DNA of 24,652 nt from JBOGGX01 sp050744245 (GTDB taxonomy: Bacteria; Actinomycetota; Acidimicrobiia; Acidimicrobiales; JBOGGX01): contig JBOGGX010000187.1 of assembly GCA_050744245.1 (NCBI GenBank), forward strand, positions 1-24,652. Direction: 5' to 3'. The notes beneath the pieces are model-generated. The model was not told where the DNA came from, made no database searches, and worked only from the letters and a program-made list of their open reading frames with translations. Both the position numbers and the translations under genes were made by a program. This document shows, piece by piece, positions 22,285 to 24,652 of this stretch; position 1 is the stretch's first letter, and the number at the start of each line of letters is the position of its first letter.

Positions 22285-23539
22285 CCCGCTCAACTCGGCG
22301 ACGGTCGCGGACGCCACCGACCCCGACGACGCCTTGGCCCGGGCGGTGCATCACGCGCTCGTCTACGACGGCGGTCCCGGTGCCCACCCGCCGGCTCCCG
22401 TGCCGCGGGCGGATGTGGCCGACGCCGTCCGCCGTCGTGCACCCGTGGCCGACGCAGCCGCGGTCGACGATGCCGTCGACCAGGTGATGGCCCGGATGAC
22501 CGGGCTCGGGCCGCTCGAAGCCCTGCTGGCCGATCCCGACGTCAGCGATGTGATGGTGAACGGCCCCGGTCCCGTCTGGGTCGAGCGCCGCGGCCAACTC
22601 GAGGCCACCACCGTCGTGCTCGACCGGGCCACGATCGAGCACCTGGTCGAGCGGGTGGTCGGGCCGCTGGGGTTGCGGGCCGATCGGTCGAGCCCGTTGG
22701 TCGACGCCCGCCTGCCCGACGGTTCCCGCGCCCATGTCGTGATGCCGCCCGTCGCCGTCGACGGTCCGGTCGTCACCATCCGACGGTTTGCCGCCCGCCC
22801 GGTCGCCCTGGTCGCGATGTCGCACGTCGACGTGGCGTCGCTGCTCGCCTGGGCGGTCCGCAGCCGGCTCAACATCGTCGTGAGCGGCGGCACCGGCGCA
22901 GGCAAGACGACGTTGCTCAACTCGCTAGCGGGCGAGATCTCACCGGCGGAGCGGGTGGTCACCGTCGAGGAGGCGGCCGAGCTGCGGCTGGCCCACCACC
23001 ACGTGGTCAGGCTCGAGGCGCGCCCGGCCAGCCCCGAGGGCGCCAGCGGCATCACCATTCGTCAGTTGGTGCGCAATGCCCTCCGCATGCGACCCGATCG
23101 CATCATCGTCGGGGAGTGCCGGGGGGCGGAGGCGCTCGAGATGCTGGTCGCCGCGAACAGCGGGCACGAGGGGTCCCTCTCGACCTGCCACGCCAACTCG
23201 CCGGCCGATGCGCTGCGCCGTCTCGAGACGATGGTGCTGCTGGCCGACGCCGCGCTACCGCTCGACGCGGTGCGCGAGCAGGTGAGCGCGGCGGTCGACC
23301 TCCTCATCCAGGTGGCGAGGCGGCCCTACGGCCGACGTCGTGTCGTCAGCGTCGCCGAGGTGGTCGGGCCGGCGTCCGACGTCCGATCGATCGGTGGCCG
23401 GCACGGAGCACCGACGTGTCGACTGCTCGGCGACGAACGCGGCCTGTGGGCGCTGCCGTCGCGACCGGCGCGGACCGGCGACGGCCGGCCCGCCGATCCC
23501 GAGTGGCTGACGCGGTCGGCTTCGGAGGACGAAAAGTGA
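22274..23539 (+). CDS. cpaF: CpaF/TadA-family secretion ATPase
   Basis: The 421-residue type II/IV secretion ATPase drives Flp pilus assembly. The N-terminal part has GLGPLEALLADPDVSDVMVN and RSSPLVDARLPDGSRAHVVM. Walker A is SGGTGAGKTT at about 204-213 (K211). The Asp box contains VVTVEEAAELRLAHHHVVRL. NALRMRPDRIIVGECRGAEA is Walker B, and SGHEGSLSTCHANSPADALR the His box. The last 60 residues are variable. It starts at ATG 22274 inside the upstream gene, and its stop overlaps the tadB GTG as GTGA. Confidence 0.93.
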   Translation: MPPDPLNSATVADATDPDDALARAVHHALVYDGGPGAHPPAPVPRADVADAVRRRAPVADAAAVDDAVDQVMARMTGLGPLEALLADPDVSDVMVNGPGPVWVERRGQLEATTVVLDRATIEHLVERVVGPLGLRADRSSPLVDARLPDGSRAHVVMPPVAVDGPVVTIRRFAARPVALVAMSHVDVASLLAWAVRSRLNIVVSGGTGAGKTTLLNSLAGEISPAERVVTVEEAAELRLAHHHVVRLEARPASPEGASGITIRQLVRNALRMRPDRIIVGECRGAEALEMLVAANSGHEGSLSTCHANSPADALRRLETMVLLADAALPLDAVREQVSAAVDLLIQVARRPYGRRRVVSVAEVVGPASDVRSIGGRHGAPTCRLLGDERGLWALPSRPARTGDGRPADPEWLTRSASEDEK

Positions 23540-24441
23540 CCGCGGCCGCCGCCCTCATCGGCACGTTGCTGGCCGGGCTGGTGCTCGCCTGCGGTGCGGC
23601 GTCGATGGCCGCGGTCGCCGGAGCACGCCGCGATCGGATCTTCGCTCGACTCCTCGCGACGCCCCGCGACGAGGCCGACGGGCCCGACCACGTGCGGCCC
23701 GAGCGGTCACGTCCGCGGTCGGCGGTGGTGGAGCGAATGACCGCCGCGCCTTCACGGCCGCGGCCGACGGTGCTCGAGCGGTTGACCGGCGCCCTCTCAC
23801 GGCCGACGGTGATGGAGCGGCCGACGGTGCTGGAGCGAATGACGGCGATCGAGCGGCCGACGGTGATCGAGCGGGTGCCAGCCGTGCTTCTCCGACGCAG
23901 GCGCGAGGCCGAGCGGAGCCGCGCCCTTGCTCCCGCGGTCGAGGCTGTCGCTCGTTCGCTGCGCGCCGGTGGTTCGGTGCGCACGGCCCTGGCCGATGCC
24001 GCGGCCGTCGCCCGGCCGCCGCTCGGCGACGAGCTCGGCCTCGTCGTCAAGGCGTGCGAGCAAGGCATTCCGATTCGCCAGGCGATCGAGCACTGGGCGG
24101 CGAGACCAACGGCCGACGTCCGACTCATCGCCGCCGCCGTCGCGCTCGGCGTCGACGCCGGCGCCGGCCTCGCCCGCACCCTCGACGGTGTCGCCGCCAC
24201 GCTGTACGAGCGGGCCGCCGTCGATCGGGAGGTGCGGGCCCTGTCGACCCAGGCCCGCTACTCCGCCGCGGTGCTGGCGGTCGCCCCGTTGGTGTTCCTC
24301 GCGGTCGTCGCCGGCCTCGACGGCGGCACCCTCAGGTTCCTTCTCGGTACTCCCGCCGGCCTCGCCTGCCTCGGGCTCGGACTCGGGCTCGACCTCGCCG
24401 GGGGATGGTGGATGGCCCGCATCACGAGGGGGGCGACGTGA
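23536..24441 (+). CDS. tadB: TadB-like inner-membrane pilus assembly protein
   Basis: The 301-residue protein has an N-terminal membrane span (ALIGTLLAGLVLACGAASMA) and an unusual Arg/Pro/Thr/Glu-rich linker with internal repeats at residues 59-113. A type II secretion F domain follows (ALAPAVEAVARSLRAGGSVR, LVVKACEQGIPIRQAIEHWA, VALGVDAGAGLARTLDGVAA) and two C-terminal spans (AAVLAVAPLVFLAVVAGLDG and LACLGLGLGLDLAGGWWMAR). T2SF proteins form the membrane platform on which CpaF acts. The GTG start overlaps the cpaF stop as GTGA, and its stop overlaps the next gene in the same way. The assignment to TadB rather than TadC is by order in the operon. Confidence 0.8.
   Translation: MTAAAALIGTLLAGLVLACGAASMAAVAGARRDRIFARLLATPRDEADGPDHVRPERSRPRSAVVERMTAAPSRPRPTVLERLTGALSRPTVMERPTVLERMTAIERPTVIERVPAVLLRRRREAERSRALAPAVEAVARSLRAGGSVRTALADAAAVARPPLGDELGLVVKACEQGIPIRQAIEHWAARPTADVRLIAAAVALGVDAGAGLARTLDGVAATLYERAAVDREVRALSTQARYSAAVLAVAPLVFLAVVAGLDGGTLRFLLGTPAGLACLGLGLGLDLAGGWWMARITRGAT
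23710..23874 (+). repeat. In-frame repeats in the tadB linker (RPTVxER type)
   Basis: Two 15-residue units, RPRSAVVERMTAAPS and RPRPTVLERLTGALS, are followed by three shorter RPTV-x-ER units (RPTVMER, RPTVLER, RPTVIER). The DNA repeats CGGCCGACGGTG(A/C)T(G/C)GAGCG with few changes, suggesting recent tandem expansion. Confidence 0.8.
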
Positions 24442-24652
24442 ACGAGCCAGCACCCGTCGCACTCTGGCTGCAGCTCCCGGGTTGGCTCGTCGGGTCGCTC
24501 GTGTGTGCCGCGATCGTCATGGTGGCCGCACCATCACTGCTCAGGGCGTCGAGGGTCAGGCGTCGGATCGCGGCGCTCGGCGCCCAGGGATGGTCGTCTG
24601 CCGGCGCCGGGTTGCCCTCCGACGCCGCCGCGACGGCCCGGCCGGTGACGGC
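24438..24652 (+). CDS. TadC-like pilus assembly protein, truncated by window end
   Basis: The first 71 codons are visible from a GTG at 24438 that overlaps the tadB stop as GTGA. They give MNEPAPVALWLQLPGWLVGS, then a membrane span LVCAAIVMVAAPSLLRA and a basic SRVRRRIAALG segment. Position after tadB and the N-terminal span suggest the second T2SF-domain protein, but the domain itself lies outside the window. Confidence 0.6.
   Translation, partial: MNEPAPVALWLQLPGWLVGSLVCAAIVMVAAPSLLRASRVRRRIAALGAQGWSSAGAGLPSDAAATARPVT

Overview
The window is about 24.6 kb of very GC-rich, gene-dense DNA. Several traits point to Actinomycetota: frequent GTG starts, GTGA stop/start overlaps, a SigK/RskA pair, an actinobacterial GlnE, glutamine-dependent NadE, DUF2079 protein and a compact Tad pilus operon. 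The protein flavours (ferritin-like protein beside sigK, 'NAYLPLGPGSRWVYE' lipoprotein, PepSY secreted protein, 26-residue membrane peptide) suggest an Acidimicrobiia-like lineage, but that is inference from family resemblance. No insertion sequence, CRISPR array or phage gene was seen.

Left edge (1-2940): two decayed genes on the minus strand flank an intact two-domain VOC (glyoxalase-fold) protein. One is a winged-helix AlkZ-like protein with about five frameshifts. The other is an alpha/beta hydrolase that lost its catalytic core by an internal deletion. Bases 1-133 hold nothing I can name.

Core metabolism (2988-11707): a DinG/XPD-type Fe-S helicase (minus) diverges from a GNAT-like protein that is coupled to a DUF2079 membrane protein. 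GlnE (minus), the modifier of glutamine synthetase, diverges from glutamine-dependent NAD synthetase (nadE) across only 52 bp, and nadE looks leaderless.

Sigma block (11832-16074): an EamA-type permease broken by one missing C in a C-run, a ferritin-like protein, ECF sigma SigK and its anti-sigma RskA form a chain of GTGA-overlapping genes. A structured 398-bp intergenic region follows, then a group-2 sigma-70 factor with a TTG start.

Signalling block (16155-20443): a secreted Thr-linker protein converges on a selenocysteine tRNA gene (selC), which lies 10 nt after the stop of a sensor kinase gene. The kinase and its OmpR-type response regulator read leftward. A lipoprotein, a PepSY protein and a 26-residue membrane peptide read rightward. 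The most notable observation is a repeated promoter architecture: a tandem GTTCAG-N5-GTTCA(G/A) box, exactly 11 bp, then a CANNAT hexamer. It occurs in front of the regulator, the lipoprotein and, in weaker form, the PepSY gene. This predicts an autoregulated envelope-stress-like regulon.

Right edge (20490-24652): a HAD-IB phosphatase with a C-terminal membrane anchor (minus) diverges from a Tad/Flp pilus operon: TadZ/CpaE-like ATPase, CpaF secretion ATPase, TadB with a repeat-bearing linker, and a TadC-like gene cut off by the window end.
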